Shown here: one piece after another, positions 19,339 to 26,966 of the stretch | How positions within the stretch are numbered: position 1 is the stretch's first letter | How the letters are laid out: every line of letters begins with the position of its first letter | Source of the DNA: Candidatus Omnitrophota bacterium | Lineage (GTDB): Bacteria > Omnitrophota > Gorgyraeia > B26-G9 | Assembly: GCA_018817585.1 (NCBI GenBank) | Contig: JAHITE010000098.1 | Coordinates: forward strand, 1-33,675 | Direction: 5' to 3' | DNA: 33,675 bases | The notes under the pieces: model-generated | The model's input: only the letters and a program-made list of their open reading frames with translations | What the model was told of the DNA's origin: nothing | Databases searched by the model: none | Program-made: the position numbers and the translations under genes

Positions 19339-20544
19339 ATGCCTATTTATAATTACAAAGCCAAAACCAGTCCTGATACATTTCGCAATGGAACAATTGA
19401 AGCGGAAAGTGAAAAAGCGGCAGTTAATAAGCTGCGGCTTTTAAATTATTATCCGATATCAATTGCTCTTAAAACCGAAGAACGCTTAAAATATTTTCAG
19501 TTTAGAGCTAAGATTCGGATTAAAGATATTTATATTTTTTTAAGACAGCTGTCTAATCTTAATCTCGCTGGTTTATCTTTGGTTAAGTCTTTAAAAAATA
19601 TCGGGGAACAAGCAAGCAATCCGGCTTTGCGGGCAGTTATTGTGGCGATGCGGGAAAACATTCAAAAAGGCAATTCCTTTTCTCAGGCATTAGCCGCGCA
19701 TAATAATCTGTTTTCCGTTTTGGAAGTAAATATGATCAAATCCGCGGAATCAACCGGAACTTTAGGTCAGGTGCTTTCTGAAATCGCGGATCTAAAAGAA
19801 AAAGACATGGAATTTTTCGCGCGCATCCGTTCGGCGCTGGCTTATCCGATTTTATTGATCAGCGTGGGAATTTTGACATTATTTTTACTGACTACATTTG
19901 TTTTACCCAAATTCATCACTTTGTTTCAGGACCTGGGCCAGAGTTTACCTTTATTGACTCAGATGCTGATTGGCTTGAGCATGTTTTTAAGTCATTACTG
20001 GATCGGAGTTGTTCTGGGCTGCGCGGTGTTGTTCGGATTTAGTTTGAAATATTTTAAAACCGAAAGCGGCAGATTAAATTTTGACTTGTTTAAACTGAAA
20101 ATTCCTTTTTTACGTGATATTATAATTAAAATCCAGACGGAAAGATTTGCCCGGACATTGGCTAGTTTAATTAAAAACGGCGTGCCGATAATTAACTCTT
20201 TAAAAATAGTCAGTGAAGTGTCGACGAATAAAGTTTTTGGCCTGGAAATCTCCCAGATTCATGCTTTGGTCAGCAAAGGCCAGAATATCAGCCAGGCAAT
20301 TAAGTCCAGTCTGGTTTTTGATAAAAATGTGGTGGATTTAATTTCCGCGGGGGAAGAAAGCGGGATGCTTGAAGACATGCTTTTGCGCATAGCCCAGATG
20401 AATGAAAATGAATCCAAACAGCTGATTGAGAGTTTTTTATTTATGCTTGAGCCAATATTAATATTGTCATTGGGCGCGATCATTGGTATGATTGTTTTGG
20501 CGATTTTGCTGCCGGTATTTGAAATGAATTTTTTGATCCAATAA
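19339..20544 (+). CDS. gspF: GspF/PilC-type inner membrane platform protein
   Basis: Polytopic inner membrane protein around which the assembly ATPase works. The 401 residues hold two repeated GspF domains (about 60-185 and 265-390), each with a helical cytoplasmic part. LRQLSNLNLAGLSLVKSL and the later TLASLIKNGVPIINSLKIV are the matching repeat starts. Three membrane helices are visible at about 172-195, 215-240 and 368-398. The N-terminus MPIYNYKAKTSPDTFRNGTI is typical. The gene starts 30 bases after gspE; no clear Shine-Dalgarno sequence precedes the ATG. Confidence 0.92.
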   Translation: MPIYNYKAKTSPDTFRNGTIEAESEKAAVNKLRLLNYYPISIALKTEERLKYFQFRAKIRIKDIYIFLRQLSNLNLAGLSLVKSLKNIGEQASNPALRAVIVAMRENIQKGNSFSQALAAHNNLFSVLEVNMIKSAESTGTLGQVLSEIADLKEKDMEFFARIRSALAYPILLISVGILTLFLLTTFVLPKFITLFQDLGQSLPLLTQMLIGLSMFLSHYWIGVVLGCAVLFGFSLKYFKTESGRLNFDLFKLKIPFLRDIIIKIQTERFARTLASLIKNGVPIINSLKIVSEVSTNKVFGLEISQIHALVSKGQNISQAIKSSLVFDKNVVDLISAGEESGMLEDMLLRIAQMNENESKQLIESFLFMLEPILILSLGAIIGMIVLAILLPVFEMNFLIQ

Positions 20545-20558
20545 CAGAAGGAAATAAT

Positions 20559-20978
20559 ATGAAAAAAAATCAAGGTTTTACTTTAATTGAATTAATGTTG
20601 GTTGTGGTGATTATCGCTACTTTGGCTGGTTTGGTTATTCCCCGCTTAGCCGGCAGAGCCGAACAATCGCGGACAACCGCGGCCAAAGCTGATATCCTGT
20701 CTAATATTCCGTTGGCCCTGGATCTATATGAACTGGACAATGGAACATTCCCCTCAACTCAGCAGGGGCTGGAAGCATTGGTTGAAGCTCCAAACAGCGC
20801 GCCAATACCGAAAAACTGGAATGGGCCATATTTAAAGAAAAAGCCGGTTGATCCTTGGGGGAATACTTATCGCTATGTCAGTCCCGGAATCCATAATCCG
20901 CTGGACTATGATTTGTATTCAATTGGCAAAGACGCGACTGAAGGCGGTAATGATGATATTGGAAACTGGGAGGAGTAA
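20559..20978 (+). CDS. gspG: Major pseudopilin GspG
   Basis: Main subunit of the type II secretion pseudopilus. The prepilin leader is MKKNQG followed by FTLIELMLVVVIIATLAGLV, with cleavage expected between G6 and F7 and Glu at mature position 5. The 139 residues end in the GspG C-terminal fold: DPWGNTYRYVSPG, YDLYSIGKD and GGNDDIGNW. The DPWG and GGNDDI parts match the calcium-binding loop of T2SS major pseudopilins and separate it from T4P pilins. AGAAGGA precedes the ATG. Confidence 0.95.
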   Translation: MKKNQGFTLIELMLVVVIIATLAGLVIPRLAGRAEQSRTTAAKADILSNIPLALDLYELDNGTFPSTQQGLEALVEAPNSAPIPKNWNGPYLKKKPVDPWGNTYRYVSPGIHNPLDYDLYSIGKDATEGGNDDIGNWEE

Positions 20979-21489
20979 ACCCGCGATTTGCTCATTACCG
21001 AAGCATTTGATTGTCCAGGTTAAAAAGGGATTTACTTTAGTTGAATTAGTTTGCGTTGTGGCAATTATCAGTATGTTGTTTGGCTTAAGCATTCCGGCGC
21101 TGAGTAAAACTGCCCGCAATTTTTATTTTACGAGCAAAGTCAAACAAATCGAGTATTTATTGATCTATTTAAAAAAAACCGCGGCTTTGGAAAATAGAAA
21201 ATATAAATTAATAATTAATTTATATGAAAATTCTTATGCTGCCGCGGCCAGAAGCAGTGAAGCTGATTACGCGGAATATACCGCGGCGCGGGATTCTTTG
21301 CTATCTAAAAAAAAACTGAGTTCCGGACTGAAATTTAAAACCCCGAATGATTACCAGCAAACAATCGAAATTATCTTTGAGCCCCGCGGCAGTATCAGTG
21401 CTCAGGAATTTTTTATTTACGATTTGAATCAGCATAAGGCAAAATTCGAAACAACTCTTAGCGGCCAGATTAGTATGGAGATTAGCTGA
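20950..21489 (+). CDS. gspH: GspH-like minor pseudopilin (start uncertain)
   Basis: A pseudopilin with a prepilin signal, VQVKKG followed by FTLVELVCVVAIISMLFGLS, and a C-terminal domain of about 150 residues of the GspH type. The family call rests on the leader, the length and the position between gspG and a gspI-like gene. The start is unclear. ATG at 20950 lies inside gspG and gives a long leader of about 27 residues. A strong GGGAGGAG at about 20967-20974 points to a start further down, but only rare codons lie in frame there: ATT at 20986 (11 bases after it) or TTG at 21007. TTG 21007 would give a normal eight-residue leader. The end shares one base with the next gene. Confidence 0.75.
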   Translation: MMILETGRSKPAICSLPKHLIVQVKKGFTLVELVCVVAIISMLFGLSIPALSKTARNFYFTSKVKQIEYLLIYLKKTAALENRKYKLIINLYENSYAAAARSSEADYAEYTAARDSLLSKKKLSSGLKFKTPNDYQQTIEIIFEPRGSISAQEFFIYDLNQHKAKFETTLSGQISMEIS

Positions 21490-21848
21490 TGAAGCAAAAA
21501 ACTGCTCAAGGGTTTATCCTGATTGAAATCTTAGTAAGTGTTATGGTGTTTAGCGTGGGCGTATTGTTTCTCGTGCAAACTCTTTCCCAGATAACTAAGA
21601 GCAATCAGCACATCAGTGATAATTACAATGCCATGCTTTTAATTGATAATCTGCTTAATCGTTTGTCCAGCCAGGAAGTGCTTGCTGCCAGCGGTACTGA
21701 ACCAATCCAAGACAAGGCTTTTGCCTGGCAGATTGATTATAGCAATTCTTTAGAGGGCTTAAAACAAGTTATCCTCAGAGTGACCTGGCAGACAAAGGCC
21801 AGAGAGTATTCGGCTGAGTTAAAACATAAATTAATTGTCCTCGAATAA
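21489..21848 (+). CDS. gspI: GspI-like minor pseudopilin
   Basis: A 119-residue minor pseudopilin. The leader MKQKTAQG is followed by FILIEILVSVMVFSVGVLFL; the mature N-terminal F and Glu5 fit the pseudopilin rule. The short length and the C-terminal beta part (FAWQIDYSNSLEGLKQVILR) suit GspI, which forms the tip complex with GspJ and GspK. GspJ and GspK are not in the window. The ATG overlaps the preceding stop by one base (TGATG). This is the last gene of the pseudopilin run; a strong promoter follows. Confidence 0.78.
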   Translation: MKQKTAQGFILIEILVSVMVFSVGVLFLVQTLSQITKSNQHISDNYNAMLLIDNLLNRLSSQEVLAASGTEPIQDKAFAWQIDYSNSLEGLKQVILRVTWQTKAREYSAELKHKLIVLE

Positions 21849-21860
21849 AGAATCTTAATG

Positions 21861-21889
21861 TTGACATTTTACCGATCAGATTGTAAACT
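21861..21889 (+). promoter_or_regulatory. Sigma70-type promoter for the FIST/kinase/regulator operon
   Basis: TTGACA at 21861-21866 and TAAACT at 21884-21889 are separated by exactly 17 bases. Transcription would start near 21896, only about two bases before the ATG at 21898, so the message would be leaderless or nearly so. No ribosome binding site is present in front of that ATG, which agrees. Confidence 0.75.
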
Positions 21890-21897
21890 AACAACAT

Positions 21898-23088
21898 ATG
21901 GCTATTAAAGTAGGGGTAGGAAAAAGTAAAGAAATTGATTCCTTTGCCGCGGGTTCATTGGCGGCAAAGAACGCGCTCAGCCAATTGGGTTCTGAACATC
22001 CGAATCTGGTTTTTGTGTTTGCTTCATCACGCTTTGATCATCAGCAGCTTATTCGGGGGATAAAAAGTATTATTTCTGACTGCCCTTTGGTAGGTTGTAC
22101 CACTGCCGGAGAAATAACCAGTTTGGGCCCGGATAAAAAGTCAGTGGTGGTTATGGTTATTGAATCAAATACTTTGTATGCCGCGGTTGGTTTGGGTAAA
22201 AATTTAAGCAAGGATTCGCGGCGTGCCGGGCAGGAAGCAGCGCATGATACGCTGGTTAAAACCCGTCAGGGATTAACGCGCCATGCTTTTATGATGCTCT
22301 CGGACGGACTGAAAGGCAATGGCGTGGATATTATCCGGGGGGTGCAGGAAGTTCTCGGCACAAGTTTTCCGATTGTTGGCGGTTCAGCAGCTGATGATTT
22401 TTTATTTTCCAATACTTTTCAGTACTATGATGAAAACGTTTATCAGGATAGTGTCTGCGGGATATTGTTTTCCGGAGATATCAGCATTGGCATTGGCGCC
22501 AGACATGGCTGGTATCCTTTGGGCAAACCGCGGATTGTCACAGCCGCTGAGCATAATATAATTAAGAAACTTGATGGTAAGCCAGCGGCGAGAATATATG
22601 AAGATTATTTTGGCAAACGGGTAGCTGATCTGCAGAATGAACCAATGGCCCGGATGTCAGTTATGTATCCTTTGGGCATGTCGATTCCGGAAGAAGAAGA
22701 ATGCATTATCCGAAACGCGATGAAAGTTGACGCTGAAGGCTCATTGGTTTGCGCGGGTGAGGTTCCTAAAGGCTCAGAAATCCGGGTAATGATGGGTTCT
22801 AAAGAAACAGCGCTTAAAGCCGCGCAAAAAGCCGCGGAAATCGCTTTAGGCGCTTTGCGCAAAAAAAAAGCCAGTCTGGTGTTTGTGTTTGACTCGGTTT
22901 CCCGGGAAAGATTATTTGGCTTGAAATCCAAAGAAGAAATTGAAGTGGTTCAGAAAATATTTGGTCCCCAAACGCCGATTGTTGGTTTTTATACCTATGG
23001 CGAACAAGCCCCCTTGGGCGCGACGATAAATCTCGGACAGACTTTTTTTCATAATGAAACGATTGTTGTTTTTGCGATTGGCGAATAA
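21898..23088 (+). CDS. FIST domain signal-sensing protein
   Basis: A 396-residue soluble protein made of a FIST_N domain (about 25-220, with LVFVFASSRFD and PLVGCTTAGEI) and a FIST_C domain (about 225-375, with VGFYTYGEQAPLG near its end). FIST domains are proposed to sense small ligands, perhaps amino acids, and are often stand-alone partners of signalling proteins. There is no membrane helix or signal peptide. A histidine kinase gene follows 13 bases after the stop, then a response regulator, so it is probably the sensory input subunit of that system. The upstream promoter predicts a leaderless mRNA for this first gene. The ligand cannot be read from the sequence. Confidence 0.9.
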   Translation: MAIKVGVGKSKEIDSFAAGSLAAKNALSQLGSEHPNLVFVFASSRFDHQQLIRGIKSIISDCPLVGCTTAGEITSLGPDKKSVVVMVIESNTLYAAVGLGKNLSKDSRRAGQEAAHDTLVKTRQGLTRHAFMMLSDGLKGNGVDIIRGVQEVLGTSFPIVGGSAADDFLFSNTFQYYDENVYQDSVCGILFSGDISIGIGARHGWYPLGKPRIVTAAEHNIIKKLDGKPAARIYEDYFGKRVADLQNEPMARMSVMYPLGMSIPEEEECIIRNAMKVDAEGSLVCAGEVPKGSEIRVMMGSKETALKAAQKAAEIALGALRKKKASLVFVFDSVSRERLFGLKSKEEIEVVQKIFGPQTPIVGFYTYGEQAPLGATINLGQTFFHNETIVVFAIGE

Positions 23089-23101
23089 GGAGAATTGGTA
23101 A

Positions 23102-24682
23102 TTGAAGATTAATATTTGGCTAATTTTAGTTATAGGCGCGGCGGTCCTCAGTGTTGTGGTTATTGTTGATAATATGGTCGCTAAGCTGATGGGCGGATTT
23201 ATTCTTTTAGTTTTGCTGGCTTATTTAGCGGAAGTTTCTCGGGATGAAAAAGAACAAATCGATAAAATGCAAAGAGCCTTGGATAAATTAAGAAACGCCT
23301 ATAGCGAACTTGATGAACAAGCCAAGATCATTATCCGTACTGACGTGGAATTAAACCGCACACAGGAAGAACTGGATAAAAAAGTCAGCGGCTTGTATAC
23401 TTTGCATGAACTTGGCAAACTGATCAGTTCAACGCTTGATGTAAATAAACTGTTTGCCCAGATTACTGAGCCTTTGATCTTGAAACTGGGCTTTGAAAAA
23501 ACCATGATCTTTTTAAAAGACAATCCGCAGCTTCCGCCGCAGTGTAAGGCCGCGATTGGTTTTGATGGCGCGCATATTGAGCAGATTAAACAAGCGAACA
23601 TTACCAGTGAGTTTCTGAAAAATGTATTTGAAGTCGGCAGTTCGGTTTTAGTTAAAAACGCGGATACGGCTAATCCTGATCAAAAAGAATGGCTGAACTT
23701 ATTCGGGGTTAGTGCTTTTGTGATTGTGCCTTTGGTTATAAAAGAAACTGTCCAGGGTTATATTTTTGTCGGTAATACCTCGACTTATAATTATATTTCT
23801 GAAGGAGATATTGACTCTTTATTTATTTTATCCAATCAGCTGGCGATTGCTTTAGATAATGCTCAGCTGTATGCTGCTTTGAAAAAATCGCATGATCAAT
23901 TAGAAGTCAGAGTACAAGAAAGAACCAAGGAATTAGCGCAGGCCAATAAAGAACTGGTTAAACTGAATAAAATGAAATCAGACTTTGTCAGCGCTGTTTC
24001 CCATGAGCTGCGCACTCCCTTAACCTCAATTAAAGGCTATGCCGCGATTCTTAGCGCCGGACGGCTGGGGGAAGTAACTCCTGTGCAGGCGGAAAAACTG
24101 AATAAGATCAGTATCCACAGTGATGAGCTGGTTAAACTGGTTAATGACTTATTAGACATTGCCCGGATTGAATCCGGCAAGATCGGAATGAGCATTAAGC
24201 ATTCTTCGTTAACGGAAATTATCAAAAGCATCGCGGATTTATTTTATCCGCAAACCGAGGAAACTCATATTCACCTGAATATGGAAATACCGGATGATCC
24301 CCTGATGGCCTGGATGGATCCCAGTCAGATCTCACGAGTGTTTATCAACCTTATTGGTAATGCCATGAAATTTACTCCCAGCGACGGCAATATTACTATC
24401 CGGGTAAAACCGGATTTGGCTTATATTAATGTGGAAATTTCAGACTCAGGGATTGGAATCAGTCAGGATGATATTCCGCGTTTATTTGATGAATTCTATC
24501 GCGTGGAAAACGCGATCAACGCGGAAAAAAAAGGTACTGGTTTAGGACTGTCTTTGGTTAAGAAAATTGTGCAGGCGCATAAAGGGACTATTTGGGCAAC
24601 CAGTGAAGTAGGCAAAGGAACATCGTTCCATTTTACTTTATCGATTAATCAAATTGAGGATTCACAAATTTCTGTTGAATAA
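23102..24682 (+). CDS. Membrane-anchored histidine kinase with GAF domain
   Basis: A 526-residue sensor kinase. Two N-terminal membrane helices (about 4-24 and 28-47) have almost no loop between them, so there is no periplasmic sensor. A coiled coil (about 50-95), a GAF domain (about 100-255) and a second coiled coil (LEVRVQERTKELAQ) lead to the HisKA domain, with phospho-acceptor H301 in SHELRTPLTSIKGY. The ATPase domain has the N box NLIGNAMKFTP, the G1 box DSGIGIS, the F box FYRVENA and the G2 box GTGLGLSLVKKI, all intact. The start is TTG at 23102, nine bases after AAGGAG at 23087-23092, which overlaps the stop of the FIST gene. Signals probably enter through the GAF domain and the FIST partner. 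Confidence 0.93.
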   Translation: MKINIWLILVIGAAVLSVVVIVDNMVAKLMGGFILLVLLAYLAEVSRDEKEQIDKMQRALDKLRNAYSELDEQAKIIIRTDVELNRTQEELDKKVSGLYTLHELGKLISSTLDVNKLFAQITEPLILKLGFEKTMIFLKDNPQLPPQCKAAIGFDGAHIEQIKQANITSEFLKNVFEVGSSVLVKNADTANPDQKEWLNLFGVSAFVIVPLVIKETVQGYIFVGNTSTYNYISEGDIDSLFILSNQLAIALDNAQLYAALKKSHDQLEVRVQERTKELAQANKELVKLNKMKSDFVSAVSHELRTPLTSIKGYAAILSAGRLGEVTPVQAEKLNKISIHSDELVKLVNDLLDIARIESGKIGMSIKHSSLTEIIKSIADLFYPQTEETHIHLNMEIPDDPLMAWMDPSQISRVFINLIGNAMKFTPSDGNITIRVKPDLAYINVEISDSGIGISQDDIPRLFDEFYRVENAINAEKKGTGLGLSLVKKIVQAHKGTIWATSEVGKGTSFHFTLSINQIEDSQISVE

Positions 24683-24699
24683 AAAAAACGGAGCATACA

Positions 24700-25629
24700 G
24701 TGATAAAGCAAAAGATTCTAATTATTGATGATGAACCAGATATTCGCGATGTTTTAAAAATCACCCTGGAGTGTGAGGGCTATGAAGTATTTGAAGCCAC
24801 GGACGGGGTGGATGGCTTGGAAAAAGTACATAAAAAATCGCCGGACATGGTAATTTTGGATTATAAAATGCCAAAAATGGACGGCCATGAAGTTTGTCAG
24901 ATTTTAAAAAAAGACATTCTGCTGCGCCATATGCCGATTATCATGTTAACCGGCAAGGGAGAGACCCAGGATAAAGTAAACGGGATTAATGCCGGAGCGG
25001 ATGATTATATGGTTAAACCGTTTGAACCAACAGAGCTGGTTGCCAGAGTCAAAATGATCCTGCGGCGCAGTACCAGAGATTTGGATGCTAATCCGCTGAG
25101 TCGTTTACCAGGGAATATAACGATCATGCATGAGCTGGAAGCGGCGATTACCCGCAATGCGCCTTTTTCCGTATGCTACCTAGATCTGGACAAATTTAAA
25201 TCATTTAATGATACCTATGGTTTTGAACATGGCGATGAAGTTATCCGGGAAACCGCGAGGATTATTCTCAATGTGGTTAATGAATACGGTAATCCCGATG
25301 ATTTTGTCGGACATATTGGCGGAGATGATTATGTTTTTCTGACAAGTGTGGATAAAACCGAACTGCTTTGTAATCGGATTATTGATTGCTTTGATAAAAT
25401 CGCGCCTTCTTTTTACAATCAGTTGGACAGGGAAAGAGGTTATATTATTGCCAAAGACCGCCAAGGTAATGTGGATAAAGTTCCTTTAATTTCTGTTTCT
25501 ATCGGCATTGTCTCTAACCGGGATAAAAGCATTTCGCATGTGGTGGAGATCGGAGAGATCGGTGCTGAACTTAAGAAACTGGCTAAAGCAAATCAAGGCA
25601 GTAACTTTGTTTGGGATACCCGCAAATAA
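24700..25629 (+). CDS. Response regulator with a GGDEF-like output domain
   Basis: A 309-residue regulator. The receiver domain (about 4-120) has the acidic pair D11/D12, phospho-acceptor D54 (ILDYKMP), T84 and K106 (MVKPFEP). The output domain (about 130-305) is GGDEF-like: YLDLDKFKSFNDTYG and HGDE match the metal and substrate motifs, but the signature at 207-211 is GGDDY. The allosteric RxxD site reads NPDD. An insert with DRERGYIIAKDRQGN precedes the SVSIGI strand. Cyclase activity is therefore uncertain: acidic residues are kept, but the form is not canonical. The start is GTG at 24700 with ACGGAG upstream. It follows the kinase by 17 bases and is its likely phosphotransfer partner. Its end lies three bases from the convergent pilT. 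Confidence 0.9.
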   Translation: MIKQKILIIDDEPDIRDVLKITLECEGYEVFEATDGVDGLEKVHKKSPDMVILDYKMPKMDGHEVCQILKKDILLRHMPIIMLTGKGETQDKVNGINAGADDYMVKPFEPTELVARVKMILRRSTRDLDANPLSRLPGNITIMHELEAAITRNAPFSVCYLDLDKFKSFNDTYGFEHGDEVIRETARIILNVVNEYGNPDDFVGHIGGDDYVFLTSVDKTELLCNRIIDCFDKIAPSFYNQLDRERGYIIAKDRQGNVDKVPLISVSIGIVSNRDKSISHVVEIGEIGAELKKLAKANQGSNFVWDTRK

Positions 25630-25632
25630 TTC

Positions 25633-26676
25633 TTATCTCGAGAAATAACTTTTCTCTTCAGCGTATTTTCGCGCTGTGTACAAATCAATTTTTCGGCTAT
25701 CCAGTAAAGATTTTAAAGATTGATCCATGGTATGCATACCTTCTTTGCCGCCGGATTCCAGAATATTCTTAATCTGATAAGATTTATTTTCCCGGATAAG
25801 ATTACGGATCGCGGTATTGGCAACCATAACCTCAGTGGCTAGTAACTTTTCATTGCCAGAAGCAGAAGGCACTAAAATCTGAGAGACAACAGTATGAATT
25901 GATTCAGCAAACTGTATTCTGATCTGAGATTGCTGTTCAGAAGGAAAAACATCAATCACGCGGCTGACACTCTGAGCGGCATTTCTCGTATGCAGTGTGC
26001 CAAATACCAAATGTCCGGTTTCCGCGGCGGTTACGGTATTGGAAATAGTTTCCAGATCACGCATTTCACCAACTAAAATAACATCCGGATCTTCCCTTAG
26101 TCCAGCTCTTAAAGCCTGGGCAAAACTATCTGATTCAGTGCCGATTTCTCTTTGATTAATAATGCTGCGTTTGTGCGGATGGATATATTCAATCGGATCT
26201 TCCAAAGTAATAATATGTTCCGAGCGTTCAGTATTGATTGTATCAATAATTGAAGCTAAGGTAGTTGATTTTCCGGATCCAGTCGGCCCGGTAATCAGCA
26301 CCAAACCGCGATTAAGATCACAGACCATTCTGACAGCTCCGGGAAGGCCCAAAGCATTTAAACCGAATATTTTCTGCGGTATTTGTCTTAAAGCCACGCA
26401 AGTACCTCTGTGGTCACTGTAGATATTAGCTCTAAAGCGAGCAAATTCACCAATACTTATTCCAATATCAATTTCCTGACCATGCTTAACTTTCAGCTTA
26501 TGATGTTCCGGCAAAATTTCGCGAATTATTCTTTTAATATCATTATTAGTCAGTTTTTCTTCAAAAAATGGTTCTAAAGTCGATATTCTCCGTACCATTG
26601 GCGGTAAACCCACGCAAAGGTGTAAATCCGATACTTCTTCTGAGATTACTTTATCAAATAATTCCTGGGCAGTCAT
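25633..26676 (-). CDS. pilT: PilT-type retraction ATPase
   Basis: A 347-residue AAA-type ATPase of the PilT/PilU group that powers depolymerisation of type IV pili (twitching, DNA uptake). Walker A is GPTGSGKST (130-138); TLEDPIEY, GLREDPDVILVGEMRD and ETGHLVFGTLHTRNA are the Asp box, Walker B and His box. It lacks the tetracysteine zinc site seen in the GspE-type ATPase of this window. VIDVFPSEQQSQIR is the usual PilT helix. The ATG at 26676 has AAAGGAG six bases upstream; a longer frame from 26748 would begin upstream of the promoter. A near-perfect promoter precedes it. It is the only large gene on the minus strand here and could act on a pilus encoded elsewhere. Confidence 0.95.
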   Translation of the reverse strand: MTAQELFDKVISEEVSDLHLCVGLPPMVRRISTLEPFFEEKLTNNDIKRIIREILPEHHKLKVKHGQEIDIGISIGEFARFRANIYSDHRGTCVALRQIPQKIFGLNALGLPGAVRMVCDLNRGLVLITGPTGSGKSTTLASIIDTINTERSEHIITLEDPIEYIHPHKRSIINQREIGTESDSFAQALRAGLREDPDVILVGEMRDLETISNTVTAAETGHLVFGTLHTRNAAQSVSRVIDVFPSEQQSQIRIQFAESIHTVVSQILVPSASGNEKLLATEVMVANTAIRNLIRENKSYQIKNILESGGKEGMHTMDQSLKSLLDSRKIDLYTARKYAEEKSYFSR

Positions 26677-26712
26677 TAAAAACTCCTTTATAGTGTGGTA
26701 TTTATTACTAAC

Positions 26713-26741
26713 ATTATAAGATGTTATGAGTGAAGAGTCAA
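26713..26741 (-). promoter_or_regulatory. Sigma70-type promoter of pilT
   Basis: On the minus strand TTGACT (26736-26741) and a consensus TATAAT (26713-26718) are 17 bases apart. The predicted start near 26706 leaves a leader of about 30 bases containing the AAAGGAG site. The -35 hexamer is the promoter-proximal copy of a triplicated heptamer. Confidence 0.8.
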
Positions 26742-26756
26742 TAGTCAATAGTCAAT
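26736..26756. repeat. Three tandem copies of a 7-bp repeat at the pilT -35 box
   Basis: AGTCAAT is repeated three times without a gap. On the minus strand each copy reads ATTGACT and so contains a -35-like TTGACT. The innermost copy has ideal spacing to the TATAAT box; the outer two lie 7 and 14 bases further out. Confidence 0.9.
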
Positions 26757-26784
26757 AATGATGTGTGTCAGAGATTAACCTGAA

Positions 26785-26883
26785 TTATCTAAAGCTAAAT
26801 AAAAACGTTTTAATTTGATAAATAATCCTTGAATGAACATCAATCCCGTAGTAAAATTTAGTATGTGGCTTATAAAAACGCAT
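26785..26883 (-). pseudogene. Truncated IS110-family transposase, N-terminal fragment
   Basis: A 32-codon reading frame. Residues 1-22 (MRFYKPHTKFYYGIDVHSR, then IIY) match the start of IS110-family DEDD transposases, in which the Asp of GIDVH is the first catalytic acid of the RuvC-like fold. The next residues (QIKTFLFSFR, then stop) do not fit the family, so the frame has been joined to unrelated or decayed sequence. It has its own strong AAAGGAGG site five bases before the ATG. It cannot encode an active enzyme: the remaining acidic residues and the Tnp20 domain with its serine are absent. The family call rests on this short but characteristic N-terminus. Confidence 0.72.
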
Positions 26884-26896
26884 AAAGGCCTCCTTT

Positions 26897-26966
26897 GCTG
26901 AGTGTGCGTTCCGTTTATCGGTTCAGCACGATTAAAATTATGCATCCCGACCATTCGGGATCGCAT
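26897..26966 (-). ncRNA. Structured IS110 leader, possible bridge-RNA remnant
   Basis: Two structures lie directly upstream of the truncated transposase. The outer one (26940-26966) has arms ATCCCGA and TCGGGAT around a four-base loop, extended by an ATGC/GCAT pair with one bulged base. The inner one (26896-26928) has arms TGCTGA and TCAGCA enclosing a short CCG/CGG stem; an alternative GTGC/GCAC pairing is also possible. In the IS110 group the bridge RNA is encoded in this position, and a stem-loop followed by an internal-loop structure is expected. Expression and the RNA's real ends are unknown. Confidence 0.35.

Noticed and set aside
26677-26748. Longer pilT start at 26748
   Set aside because: It would begin upstream of the TATAAT box, in the -35 repeat, and AAAGGAG clearly serves ATG 26676.
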